Assembly: GCA_022495995.1 (NCBI GenBank)
Contig: JAFEMH010003614.1
Span: forward strand, 1 to 64,000
Direction: 5' to 3'
Length of the DNA: 64,000 nt
From: Adenophora triphylla var. japonica
Lineage: Eukaryota; Streptophyta; Magnoliopsida; Asterales; Campanulaceae
Shown: piece by piece, positions 22,341 through 33,487 of the stretch
Numbering within the stretch: position 1 is the first letter of the stretch
How the letters are laid out: each line of letters opens with the position of its first letter
Notes under the pieces: model-generated
Seen by the model: the letters and a program-made list of their open reading frames with translations, nothing else
Databases searched by the model: none
Told to the model about the DNA's origin: nothing
Translations under genes and position numbers: made by a program

Positions 22341-23500
22341 CTAGTATGTATCTGTTTTTGGTGTCAATGAAGCCCTAATCGGATCCACTACTCTCGACCC
22401 TAAGCTAAAAGCATTTTCTGAAGCCACAATGCTACATGGAACAACAAATACATCCTTGGCTAGCTTTGACAAAATAGGAAAGGTGGATTCATTGCCCTTC
22501 CACCATTTGCCAATGTCAAAAGACTTGCAAAGAAGACTTACACACCTGTTCGATAAATACTGATCAACCTCATTACAGATGCATTGAGTATTTTGATACA
22601 TCATTTCTCTAGCAATCTCCTTACTAACATCATCAAGCTCCTCAAAGTTTTCCTCATCCACAATCATATCTTCTTGATCATGTTGTTGAACATGCTCCAT
22701 GCTCTCATTGCTTTTGTATTGAATTTATTATACATCTTCATCAATATTTTTCTCAAATCTTCTTCAATTGATTCAATTATAGCCATACTTGCATTAATTT
22801 TCCTCATCGCCATTCTAGACCTATTAAGTTTGTATCTAGGGTCATGCACATTTGCTCTTATGATGATTTTATTTGTACATTCAAAACTTCTTCAATTCTT
22901 GTCAAATTTGGCTTTCATTGATGTTGCAGCTCTACTCATTAACGGATCTTCTGAAATAAGTGCTTTCTCAATATCAAACACAAAGTAATCATCTCCACAA
23001 ACAAAAAATTGGAAGTAATCGTTTTTTCAAGCACTAAGCTTTAAGGTGGCAGCATAAAACTTCTTAAAAAAAACACAAAATGCCTCGGCATTCCTCCAAT
23101 CACCAGAATTCGAAGGTCCAACTTTTTCCGTAAAATAGCTCTTGAATGCCTCATTCTCTTCAACAATTCTATTAAATGTCATCTCATACTTCAATGCAGC
23201 TTCAAGCATAAGATATGTGATGTTCCATCTAGTTACCACATCTAACGGGACATTAGCATTTGACATGGCTTGCTCAAGAACTGTAAACTCCCTGACCTTT
23301 TCAAGCCTTTGTGGTAAGCTCCTCACATATTTAACACAGGTCCATATGCCAGCAATCCCAACTCCTTTAAACCGTCTTTTACAATTGAATTGATTATGTG
23401 ACAAACACATCTCAAATGCAGAAGGACGAATTGATTGAGAAGAAGAAATCGATGGAGCTGAGCTCAAATCACCTATACTCTGGGAGTTGAGAGGTTCCAT
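22341..23500 (-). pseudogene. hAT transposase (RICESLEEPER type), internally deleted
   Basis: In reading order from 23500: an N-terminal start, then a jump to CVKYVRSLPQRLEKV, TRWNITYLMLEAALKYE and DWRNAEAFCVFFKKFYAATLKLS (middle of plant hAT transposases), HDPRYKL at about 22840, and the C-terminal dimerisation domain (VDQYLSN, FDIGKWWKG, FPILSKLAKDVFVVP, SIVASENAFS, SLTPKT). The BED zinc finger and the first part of the catalytic RNase H-like domain are missing, and an in-frame stop follows KFDKN near 22893. The protein cannot be active. Confidence 0.85.
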
Positions 23501-24130
23501 ATCCTATTTGAAATATGAAAAAACAATGTGTTATAATGCTTTTACTCAACAAGAATGATAAATAAGTAATAAACAATAAGCTAAAATAAAAGATTGCATA
23601 CTGAAACCAACAGCTAATTAAGGACAATACCGGATCAACAGTCAATACAATCAAATCAATAAGAACATATCCAACTCCTCAATCTCAATTCTTGTTTTAT
23701 CACAAAATAAACAAAAGGAAAAAAATGCAAATATAGTACCCCAACTATCGGGCTTGTTTGATTTTCATACCAAAACTAGTTTTCGTTGCAACCACAGTAC
23801 CTCATCTATTTTGGATGCTCGTTTAAGGTAGCTAGGGCTAACGACATCCATTTTTTCAGTTAAATTGACATGCGCAATGCATGTGCCCCATTTTTTAAGG
23901 GTAAAAGAGGAAAATCATTGCAATTGAAACAACATAATTACTAAAGGTTTTAAGTGTAAATTAATAAAGTAAAAGGTGAACAAAAATAATTTAAAAGGGT
24001 TTATAATTTAAAATTATAATTTACAAATAATCCCTCACCCTTCTTCCACCCCCACCTACCTACTTCTTCCTCCCACCTCCATAGCCGCCCCTACTGCTTG
24101 TTCCTCCCACCTCAAAATAAAACAAACAAT

Positions 24131-24431
24131 TAATCTATATTATTGAGGCAAGGAGGGCGCGAATTCCAGTTCCAGTAACGATGACAAATAAATCTGCAAT
24201 TCGAGAGTTAGAATCCCCGGTCTTTGCTTGGATCTGGCCTTCGAGGTGGATCAATGTGGCTTCGACAAAAATAACAGACGTTCTGCCGCCGTCAATATTG
24301 AGAACACGTGTCTTCTTACCTTCATAATGAGACAACCATTTCTGCTCAAGCTTTGAGAATATCTCCAACGTTACCTGACTAAGGTCCATTGCTTTCACCA
24401 AATTGAAAATTAAGGGGATAAAAAATGGCAA
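24131..24431 (-). pseudogene. captured 5' part of a patatin-like phospholipase (class III type)
   Basis: From ATG at 24389 it reads MDLSQVTLEIFSKLEQKWL, then a basic linker, VLNIDGG (start of the glycine-rich oxyanion loop), an acidic patch DSNSRIADLFVIVTGTGI and ALLAS. This matches the N terminus and start of the catalytic domain of plant class III patatin-related acyl hydrolases, which have GxGxG in place of the GxSxG nucleophile motif. Third Gly of DGGG is lost, and the piece ends at the TIR after about 85 residues, without the Asp of the catalytic dyad. An upstream ATG at 24431 is in frame. No enzyme activity is expected. Confidence 0.8.
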
Positions 24432-24626
24432 AATTGGAGCAATATTGAGACACCGAGGGGATACAAAATCTGTGAAAAAGCGTTAGGCCACGATTTATTT
24501 CTGAAGGACATTAATGGCGGAAGAATGCTCTGAGTGTGTATATGTGTGTTTCTCTCTTTAGAAATGAAACAGTCACACTTTGTGTGCACTAATTTTCTCT
24601 CTCTCAATAGACTGTTGATTTAAATA
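24432..24626 (-). other. captured upstream region of the patatin-like gene
   Basis: About 195 bp between the right TIR and the ORF. It contains CTAAAGAGAGAAACACACATATACACACTC on the minus strand and is likely captured 5' UTR or promoter. Confidence 0.45.
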
Positions 24627-25074
24627 ATTGTTGGTTTTATTTTGAGGTGGGAGGAAGAAGCAGTAGGTGCAGCTATGGAGGTGGGAGGAAGAAGGAGGTG
24701 GGTGGTTGGTGGAAGAGAGATGAGGGGTTAAATGTAAATTATAATTTTAAACTATAACCCCCTTTTAAATTACTTTAGTTCACATTTTACTTTATTAATT
24801 TACACTTAAAACCTTTAGTAATTGTGTTGTTTAAATTGCAATGATTTTCATGTTTTATCCTTAAAAAATGGGGCACATGCATTACACATGTCAATTTAAC
24901 TAAAAAAAATGGATGTCGTTAGCCCTATGTACCTTAAACGAGCATCCAAAATAGATGAGGTAATGTGGTTTCAACGAAAACTAGTTTAGGTAAGAAAATC
25001 AAACAAACCCTATAGTTGAGGTACTATATTGCATTTTTTCCTAAACAAAAAAAAAAACAAACAAACATGCCCAA

Positions 25075-25570
25075 CTGATGAAAATCGCAAACGCCATAAG
25101 ATAAGAAGAAACAAACACAATCGCATTTAGATACCAACAACCAATTACAAAGGCACAAAATCCTAGGGTTTGAAAAGTAACAGAATGAGACTTGAAGTCC
25201 CTAGAAATGGTAATAAAATGGGTCACGGAATGGCAAGGATGATTGCAATCCTCTTTTGCCTTTAATCCTAGTTGTCAAGTATTCAAGAAACCATAAAAAG
25301 GGAATCCTAATGATATTTTTAGAGAGGGAGAAACAAAGGGGAGAGAGAAAAAAATGGAGAAAGAGAAATACATGCTTAAACTTGCTGTGTTGCAGGCACC
25401 AGGAGAAAATCGATTCGAGACTGGCGGTGGGATGATTTCGATGGAAACAGCCGCGTAGCGGCGCAATGCCCTAAATCGTTGGGACTCTGGGAGGGAGAGG
25501 GAGAGGGAGAGGGAGAGGGAGAGAGAGGGTTGTGTGTGTGACGACGAGTTGTGACAATGAGAAAGAGAAA
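25075..25570 (-). other. probable 5' region of hAT element E
   Basis: Lies upstream of the transposase start in E. It contains a (GGGAGA)n run at about 25491-25526 and a splice-like CAG at 25393. No coding exon is certain. Confidence 0.35.
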
Positions 25571-25922
25571 CCGAGAGTCTGAGAAACTGAGAAAGTCAAA
25601 TGACTCAAATTAGGTTCTAATTTTTTTCATTTTCATTTTTATATTTAATATTTATTATTTATATGAAATTTAAATTTTTTTAAAAACTATAATTGGTACT
25701 CAGTATAACAACCGATATTAAACTTATTTACCGTGTACCAACCAATTATATATAATTGGTACATTAGTACCATACCAACATTTCGATATAGAAATTGTCA
25801 CATACCAATTATAATTGGTACGGTTGATACACGAGTTGGTTGGTACTATTTTGGAAATTTTGTCAGCCCTCTTTGTATAAATATAAATATCAGGGGCTAT
25901 TATCAGTGGCTATTAAAAAAAA

Positions 25923-25963
25923 ACTAAATGAGGCAAAAGCCCCAACTTCCCACGGCTTGCCAT
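25923..25963 (-). pseudogene. start of a second extensin gene, truncated
   Basis: On the minus strand ATG at 25963 reads MASRGKLGLLPHLVF and then runs into poly-T. The intact extensin begins MASLRMLRPWPQLVFA, and the DNA around the ATG also matches (GGCTTGCCATTRTCA on the plus strand). Only the first 15 or so signal-peptide codons remain; the hAT element E ends about 50 bp away. Same orientation as the intact gene, 7 kb away, so it is best read as a tandem duplicate cut off here. The match is short. Confidence 0.55.
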
Positions 25964-26061
25964 TATCAAGCTAAACCAAGATTACTTAGTTAGAGCTTTT
26001 CTCTTTTGTGGCTTATAAGCAATATTTTAAAAATAGATACGCCGTTGTTAGGTGTCAAATA

Positions 26062-26552
26062 TGACGCAGCAGAATAAAACACAAAAGGAAAATCACAATG
26101 AAGATCCTTAAAATGAATAATCTATCGAATAGATTATCTACCTAAACCAATAAATGGTACTAGGGTTTCAAGCCAAGGAATGTGTTTACGGATTAAAACC
26201 ACAAGATGCAAAAGTAATCTCAAATTAAATATATTAATCAAAATCTAAGTTTTACAAAAATTCTAGCGTAGTATTTATACTACTAAAGAAGATTCTAGAA
26301 GCCCTAACAATCAGAATAAAACCCTAATTAAATTAAAGACAAAAATACCCTAATTAAATAACCCATGAAACTGGCAACTCCGTCAGCACATTAATGTTTA
26401 AAATTATTGCACGGTCGTGCAACATCCATTAAAAAAAAAGGCTTCCTCAGATCAATCACTTGCACAGTCGTGCCTTCTTTGTCACACGGTCGTGCAACTG
26501 CTTGGTCCCGTTTGGTCTAGATCATACTCTTTGCTTGAGTTGTGCTACATCA
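26062..26552 (-). repeat. left (3') LTR of F
   Basis: 491 bp, TGACGCAGCAG...GTGCTACATCA on the plus strand. TATAAATA on the minus strand at 26279-26272. Dyads TTGCACGGTCGTGCAA at 26407-26422, TTGCACAGTCGTGC at 26460-26473 and CACACGGTCGTGCAA near 26483-26497. Confidence 0.75.
26272..26279 (-). promoter_or_regulatory. TATA box of F LTR
   Basis: TATAAATA on the minus strand, 128 bp from the nearest dyad. Confidence 0.6.
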
Positions 26553-26909
26553 TACTCCCCTTCCTAAAAAGAACTTGTCCCTAAGTTCACATTCGAACTC
26601 TGAAAAAGGTCATGTCTAGTAAAAAAGTATTTCGAATATAATTGCATCTTTGTTATCGTAGGACCTGGGATAACTTAAATGCTCCGTCACGCCTGAATAA
26701 ATTTTTGGAATAGATCCTTCTTTTCAGCACATTTTTTCGTAAAACGATTTCTTCGGAATAAAGGATCATCCCTTCCTGCTTTGTTGGAATCGAATCTAGA
26801 CCAACTTCGGTTTTGTCGTCAATAAACTCTCCATATACTAGACTCCATAGCAATCTCGTGTAGGTCTGTTTCATCTTCACCATCTTCCTTCACTTTAACG
26901 TCGACCAAT
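26553..26909 (-). pseudogene. 3' interior of F
   Basis: Begins with a polypurine tract (minus strand TAGGAAGGGGAGTA at 26566-26553). A 76-codon open stretch (26883-26653) is charged and unmatched. CCAAT at 26905-26909 is the left copy of the A target duplication. Confidence 0.5.
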
Positions 26910-27007
26910 TGATGTAGATCGTGTTGAAGCAGAACAACTTGGGGACCAAGAGAACATCACATTTGAAAACACGGATGTTTAAAACAAAACAAAGCTGATG
27001 CAGAAGT

Positions 27008-27229
27008 GCTCGGCCGAGCTGTTCCTTGCCTCGGCCGAGGGCGCGACGACAGAAACTTGGTTGTTGAAAGGTGATTTGCTCGGTCGAGTCAAGCCATTTG
27101 CTCGGCCGAGCCAAAGCTGTTGCTCTACTGTGTCTTTTCTTCTACTCGGTCGTGCTGTTCCTGGAAGGGTTGTGTCTATTGGGTTGATGTTGGTTGCTCG
27201 GCCGAGCCTTGTCCTTGCCTCGGCCGAGG
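27008..27229 (+). promoter_or_regulatory. dyad cluster in U3 of A (seven CTCGGCCGAG-like repeats)
   Basis: GCTCGGCCGAGC at 27008-27019, 27100-27111 and 27196-27207; CCTCGGCCGAGG at 27029-27040 and 27218-27229; decayed copies at 27078-27089 and 27144-27155. The last ends 133 bp before the TATA box. The same core is used in D. Confidence 0.7.
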
Positions 27230-27361
27230 GGTGCCTGGAAGGGGTTGGTGCCTGTTCATGAAAAACTATGTCTGGTGTCTGTTCGTTCGCAAAAGCTGGT
27301 GTTGGTTCATGAAAGGCCATGTCTGTTTATTTATGACTTTTCAAAAACATTTGTAAATTAG

Positions 27362-27369
27362 TATAAATA
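27362..27369 (+). promoter_or_regulatory. TATA box of A LTR
   Basis: TATAAATA in TTAGTATAAATACTTC, about 450 bases into the LTR. Confidence 0.7.
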
Positions 27370-27557
27370 CTTCATTCCTTCATTTGTAAAGACATATCAA
27401 GTTATATACAATCAAATTATTGCTTTGCAATTATTGTCCCTTTTCGGTTATTATTCTCAAAGTCTAAATAACTTTGTTGCTGAGATTTCTTTGGAAAGTC
27501 TCATTTGAGATTCATTAGGCGAGTCTCTTTAAATTATTCCGCTGCGTATACATCATT

Positions 27558-27569
27558 TGGTATCAGAAA
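27558..27569 (+). other. primer binding site of A
   Basis: TGGTATCAGAAA two bases after the LTR; the first ten bases match the tRNA-Met-type PBS TGGTATCAGAGC. Confidence 0.8.
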
Positions 27570-27601
27570 TCGGACGATCTTTGGGGTTCTCCGACGAGAA
27601 G

Positions 27602-28500
27602 ATGGCAAACAATGGAGGAAACAACGGTGACATCGCAGCTATTCTAGAACGTATGGCACAGCAAGAACAAGCGGCTAGAGAGCGTAGCGATCATCAACAT
27701 GCAGAACTATTGGCTGCATTGGTTCAAATGCGGGTGGGTGGTAATGTCAACCCACAGAATCGGGCAAATCGTAGGAGAAATAATGTCCAACAGGAGGAAC
27801 CAGTGGATGAGGAAGATTCTGATCAAGAAGAAGAAGAGCACATAGAAGCACCTCGGTACGATCAACGTCCTAAAATTAGGGTGGATATCCCATCTTTCTC
27901 TGGAAATTTGAAGATGAATGAGTTCGTGGATTGGCTTGCGGAGGTGGAGAAATTCTTTGATTTGATGCAGGTTGAAGATGATAGGAAGGTGCCTTACGTA
28001 GCATATAAACTACGTGATGGAGCATCAGCATAGTGGGAACAATTATGTAAGAAGCGACATCGTAAAGATAAAGCTCCTATTCGTTCGTGGGTTTGGATGA
28101 AGAGGGAATTACGATCTCACTTTTTTCCGGATGATTATGAACAAGTGACATATCAAGCCTTTTTGGATCTAAAACAAGGCGCTCGTACAGTTGAAGATTA
28201 TGCCCACGATTTTCATGCCCAATCAACACGAGCAGATTTGGATGAAACTGAGGCACAAGAAGTGGCGAGATTCATTAGTGGTCTTCGGGTAGGCATTAAG
28301 AATCAAGTGGAGTTGTTCACTAACCGGTATGTGAGTGAAGTTATTACTCGTGCTAAGAAGATCGAGAAGCAGCAATCATACAAAAATTTTTCTACCGCAT
28401 CTTCTTCGAGTTCTAAGTATCAAGTGACCGGGTCTAGTACAGTGACGGGTTCAGAAAAAATGCAAGGTGTGGAAACTGGTAGAAATGAAGGAAAGCAGGC
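27602..28500 (+). pseudogene. gag of A, broken
   Basis: Starts ATG at 27602 (MANNGGNNGD), then a charged linker and a Retrotrans_gag capsid region (FVDWLAEVEKFFD, VPYVAYKLRDGASA, then after a stop WEQL and the FFPDDYEQVTYQAFLDLKQG block). The stop TAG at 28031-28033 stands where a Trp is usual, so one base change explains it. The zinc knuckle lies in the next frame, together with pol, so a second, length-changing mutation has occurred near 28465-28500. Capsid and nucleocapsid can no longer be made as one protein. Confidence 0.88.
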
Positions 28501-31241
28501 AGCCCAAACGGAAGTTCAGTCCCCCGGTTAGACGTAACACCAACACGACTAATCGTGGTCAACAAAGTCAAAACCCTTACGCTAAAACTTTTAGTGATAA
28601 GTGTTTTAGGTGTTTACAACAGGGGCACATGGCTAGTCAATGCCCTATGAGACGAGGAGTCAACATGGTAGATCGAGATGACGAAGTAGATGATGAAGAC
28701 GGGGTGATTGATCTAAATGAGGAGATGGAAGAGCCAAATAACCATGAATCTTTGGTGGTTCGACGGCTTTTGTTGACAACCCCTAGTGATGACGATGATC
28801 CGGAACGACACAATATCTTTCGAACAAAGGGGAAGGTTAGTAATGTTGATGCAACAGTTATTGTGGATAGTGGTAGTAGTGAGAATTTGGTGGCCCGTAG
28901 TTTCGTGGATGCTTTGCAGTTGAAGATTCACAAGCACCCATTCCCTTACACAGTTGGTTGGATTAACTCAGGCGGCAATATAAAGGTACATGAACAGTGC
29001 CTTATTCCATTTTCTATAGGGAGTTACAAGGATGAAATTTTATGTGATATTGTCGATATGAATGCATGCCAAGTATTATTGGGTAGACCATGGCAGTATG
29101 ACGTAAATGTGGTATATAATGGGAGAGAAAATACTTTACTTTTCACAAAGGACGGGTTTCATTTTCAACTACGTTCAACACTTGAAAAGAGTGCTCGTGG
29201 TAATAAGAAATTTAAACCTATTATTTCTTTATGTACTGCTCAAGAGTTTATTGAAGATATAGTAGATGCACCTGTTATTTATGCCATTGTGCGGAAGGAA
29301 AATTTGGGACAAGTTAGTTTGGTTCCAAGTTCATTAAATTCAGTTTTGGAGGAGTTTCGTGATATTATGCCTGATGATCTCCCTCCGGGGTTACCACCCT
29401 TGAGAGATGTTCAGCATAACATTGATTTTACATCCGGTGCTTCATTACCTAATCTCCCTCATTATAGAATGAGTCCTGCTGAGCATGAGATCCTCAAAGA
29501 ACAGGTTGAAGAGCTGTTGAAAAAGGGGTATATACAGGAGAGTTTAAGTCCTTGTGCAGTCCCAGCTTTACTTGTGCCCAAGAAGGATGGTTCGTGGCGC
29601 ATGTGCATTGATAGTAGAGCCATCAACAAAATCACAGTCAAGTATAGATTCCCAATTCCTCGGTTGGATGATATGTTGGATATGCTTCGGGGTTCCAAAT
29701 TATTTTCCAAGATTGATCTAAAGAGTAGGTACCATCAGGTGCGGATTAGACAAGGCGATGAGTGGAAAACCGCTTTCAAAACTAAGGAAGGGTTGTATGA
29801 ATGGCTGGTAATGCCTTTCGGTTTGTCCAACGCCCCGAGTACGTTTATGCGTCTAATGCACCAAGTTCTCAAACAGTTTAATGGGAAATTTCTGGTAGTG
29901 TATTTCGATGATATTTTGATTTATAGCAAAACTGAAGAGGAGCATATCGGGCATGTACAAAGTGTTTTGCGGGCATTGCGGAAAAATGAGTTGTATGTTA
30001 ATTTGAAGAAGTGCAGTTTTATGTTGAATGAATTATTGTTTTTGGGATATATTGTTTCGGCGGATGGCATTCGGGTGGACGATGAAAAGGTCCGTGCTAT
30101 TCGTGAATGGCCAACTCCCAAAACCGTTAGTGAAGTACGAAGTTTTCATGGGCTAGCTACTTTTTACCGGCGTTTCATTCGAAATTTTAGTACTATTATG
30201 GCACCAATAACTGATTGTATGAAGAAGGGTGGATTTTCTTGGGGTGACGAGGCCGCAGCAAGTTTTGTGTTGATTAAAGATAAATTGACTAATGCTCCAC
30301 TCCTTGTGTTACCATATTTTTCTATTCCATTCGAATTAGAAACGGATGCCTCGGTGGTAGGCATTGGGGCTGTCTTGATGCAAAAGAAGAGACCAGTTGC
30401 TTTTATGAGCCAAAAATTAGAAGAGTCAAAGCGAAAATGGACTACTTATGAACTTGAGTTCTATGCGGTGGTACAAGCTATTAAACATTGGGAACAATAT
30501 TTGCTGCATCGTGAGTTCGTTCTCCATACGGATCATGAATCATTGAAATACTTGAATGGTAAGACAACACTTAATCGCATGCATGCACGTTGGGTATCTT
30601 ATTTACAGCAGTTTACTTTTGTCATTCAACACAAAAGTGGACAGCTTAATAAAGTGGCGGATGCCTTGAGTCGCCGAGCTAGTTTGTTGGTCACAATGAG
30701 CACTTCGGTGGTGGGATTTGAATGTTTGAAAAGTTTGTATGAGACTGATGTTGATTTTGCGGAAATATGGGCAAAGTGTAAAGATGAAGGTCCGGTTGGC
30801 TTATATTTATTGCAGGATGAGTTCTTATTTTATCGTGACAAATTGTGCATCCCTCGCGGTTCCATACGCGAGAGCCTTATTGCGGAATTACATAAAGATG
30901 GTCACCTTGGTCGAGACAAAACAATAGAACTTGTTGCTCGGAAGTATTTTTGGCCACAACTTTGCAAAGATACGCACACTTTTGTTCGAAAATGTATGAC
31001 TTGTCAACGCAACAAAGGACAATCCCAGAATACGGGATTATATTCACCTTTACCTGTTCCGGATGGTCCGTGGGAAGACATTTCTATGGATTTTGTTTTG
31101 GGACTACCTAGAACGCAGAGAAGTAATGATTCAGTTTTTGTGGTGGTTGACCGTTTTTCTAAAATGGCTCACTTCATTCCTTGTCGGAAAACATCGGATG
31201 CGGCACACATAGCGGGTTTATTCTTCAGGGAGGTGGTTCGC
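28501..31241 (+). pseudogene. pol of A, part 1 (zinc knuckle to integrase)
   Basis: One 925-codon open frame from 28467. In order: zinc knuckle [14 protein letters not shown] (28602-28643), aspartic protease with [10 protein letters not shown] (about residue 132), reverse transcriptase with the YFDD catalytic site (about residue 480), RNase H ([13 protein letters not shown] near 650, then [11 protein letters not shown]), integrase HHCC zinc finger (HKDGHLGR...CMTCQ, about 807-850) and the first catalytic Asp (SMDFVLGLP). B cuts it at 31241 after LFFREVV, between the first and second Asp of the integrase DDE triad. The polyprotein continues at 43522. Confidence 0.93.
31237..31241. repeat. target-site duplication of B, left
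   Basis: TTCGC, repeated at 43517-43521. Confidence 0.92.
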
Positions 31242-32762
31242 TGATGGAATATTTCTCCCACTTGTAATAAAATACCTCTCGCAAGTGTACGAGTGTCGTT
31301 GTGAAAGCGTACACAAGTAGGGGTCGTGTCCACGGAGAATTGTTGGGTGAATGAGTCAATTAGAGAAATGCAAACAAAGGTAATCTAAAAGGGGGGGGTT
31401 TGGTTTTGGATCAAACAACAACTACAATGATCAATAATTAAAATTAAATCTAGAAATAACAAATAAACAAGAGAGCAATTTCAAATAGAGAGTGAAACAA
31501 TGATAAGAGAGGATTCCATGGATTGGACTCAACACACCACTAATCTATGCCAATATTGATATAAATCTTGATTCCAATCTAGAGTTCATTCACTTGGGTA
31601 AAGATTGGGACGGTGAGACGGCCGGATTGCAATCTTACTTTTTCCAACCAATTTTACTTCACAAATCAAGTTGATAAAATTAATTTAGAAAAGCATTACA
31701 CTTTAAGGAATGTATGAACAAAACCCACTTAGATTCCAATCAAGTTATCACAATGGGTTTCTCATCAAAGCATTGGTCACAATAGAAAAATCCCCAAATC
31801 AATGGAAGAAATTAAAACCCACATGAGTAAAAAGGTGATTTAGGACTAAATCATAAATACAACCCTTCAAACCCCTAGTTAGGCATATGCAAAGATGAGC
31901 TAGAATGAAATCAAATGGGTAAAGTAATTATGGCATAAATTAATGATAGTGCTTACATCCAACCCATGAAATTAGAGAATTAGCTACACATATTAAGCAT
32001 TTAAACAAACAAAACTAATTAATAAAAGCATGAAACAACTTATCTTGATTGAAGAAAAATCACACAAACCCTAACTTTCTCTCTCTAGAACTTGCCTCCT
32101 TTTGTTCTTGCCAAAAAAAGATCCCTTAAAATTATATCAACATTTTCTATTTATACTACAAAGACCAAGGCTGAAAAGGGAGAAGGCTTTTGAGTTCAAT
32201 TGGGCTAAAATAACAATTTTGGCCCAATTATAACAATAGAAAATAGAAAACATCAGTAAAAATGGGAAAGGGCCGAAGCTGAAGGGCGACCGCCAATGGC
32301 AATGGGCGACCGCCGTTGGACTGGGCGAGCAGCTTGGGGCGGCCGGGCGTGGCCGGGCCTGGCCTGGGCGTGGATGGGCGTGGCCGGCGTGGATGGGCGT
32401 CCGCCCCTTCATCATGGGCGCTCGCCGTATGGCTTCGGCCAGAAAAGGGCGCTGGGACATTGGCGTTCACAGGGGAAGAGGGCGTTCGCCCAATCAAGCT
32501 CTCCTCATTAATTAATTCCTTTCAAGCCCATGCTGCTGAGATATTCCCACTAGGCTTTGCATTTCCAAAATGCCTCTAAAGTCCCCCAAAGTTTGCTCCG
32601 CTCAGAATTTCATCATTTCTTCATATAAAATTGCCAAAACTCACCCATTTCCCTGTCTAACAAAAACACTAACAAACACAAATTAAAAGCACTTTTTACT
32701 CAGGTTCTCACAATAAATAGAATTTTAGGAACATAATTTGGATGTATAAAATACATCCATCA
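31242..32762 (-). repeat. left (3') LTR of B
   Basis: TGATGGAATATTTC...ACATCCATCA on the plus strand. GC-rich dyad block at 32283-32500, TATA box equivalent (TATTTATA) at 32150-32157. Open frames in the GC-rich block are not genes. Confidence 0.92.
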
Positions 32763-32780
32763 AATACCCCCAAACCTATC
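32763..32780 (-). other. polypurine tract of B
   Basis: Minus strand GATAGGTTTGGGGGTATT, directly before the LTR start. Confidence 0.8.
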
Positions 32781-33349
32781 TTTTGCTCGACCCCGAGTAA
32801 AATAAAACACCACAAAGCTACACAATAACTACTAGAAAGCACAACAATAAAAAGATTAACTCAAAGTTTTTGTGTTGTCCAAAATACCATAGGTTTGCCA
32901 AAAGGAAAGTCTCAGAAACCTCACCAAGCCAAAGATAGGGTGATAGTCATGAAAAAGAACTTCCAAACACATTGAAGCACTCAACCTTTAATTTCCATCT
33001 CAGCCGGTAATGTGGAAGTGATATTGTGGCTCATTGTTACCAACCTAAATTCCTTTATAGATTCGTTTTGTCATGTCCTAACTCAAAAGAGGATGATGAT
33101 GCACTAACGCATAAGAAAGGTGTCCATAGGCACTCTTGTACAATTGCTAACCCGGTTAACTCATATTGGGGACACCGCTTAGGAAGTTCACTAATATACA
33201 TCATTGCCTTACTACAAAACTTTTCCTTGGTCACTACACAAATACTCAAAGATAGGGGGACAAGTTGAACAACTAAACATATTATTTGTGTCACGTAGGT
33301 ACAAGAATGTTTAATCATTCTCGGAGCGGGAATCGGTACCAAGGGAATA

Positions 33350-33399
<50 letters not shown>

Positions 33400-33450
33400 C
33401 ATCCTTGCCATTCCTTTTCTCTTCTTAACATGACACTCATTCTCTTTTTC

Positions 33451-33487
<37 letters not shown>

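Larger units (their letters stand above)
23717..25041 (-). mobile_element. Pack-MULE (Mutator-like, captured gene piece)
   Basis: Long inverted ends of about 415 bp (23717-24130 and 24627-25041), starting GGAAAAAAATGCAA, roughly 90% alike by eye, with a perfect 9-bp target duplication TAAACAAAA at 23708-23716 and 25042-25050. Long TIRs and a 9-bp duplication are the hallmarks of MULEs. The 496-bp interior has no transposase, only a patatin-like gene fragment. It sits upstream of the hAT transposase remnant inside E. Confidence 0.93.
20839..25872 (-). mobile_element. probable hAT transposon E, defective
   Basis: The left end AGGGATGGCTTGAAAGG and right end TTTTGTCAGCCCT are imperfect inverted copies, both followed inward by many GGTAC/GTACC and ATTGGTA subterminal repeats, the usual structure of hAT ends. 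Flanks GTATCATT and GTATAAAT agree at 6 of 8 positions, a worn 8-bp duplication. Inside are a hAT transposase remnant (minus strand) and a nested Pack-MULE. Exact borders are uncertain. Confidence 0.55.
26910..27555 (+). repeat. left (5') LTR of A
   Basis: TGATGTAGATCG...GCGTATACATCA. TATAAATA at 27362-27369. Confidence 0.92.

Noticed and set aside
22584..22988. Hydrophobic plus-strand ORF of 134 codons as a membrane protein
   Set aside because: It is the antisense of the hAT transposase C-terminal region.
32137..32579. Overlapping ORFs in GC-rich DNA at 32137-32579 and 42894-43333
   Set aside because: They lie in the U3 dyad block of the B LTR, occur in both LTRs and have no similarity to proteins.
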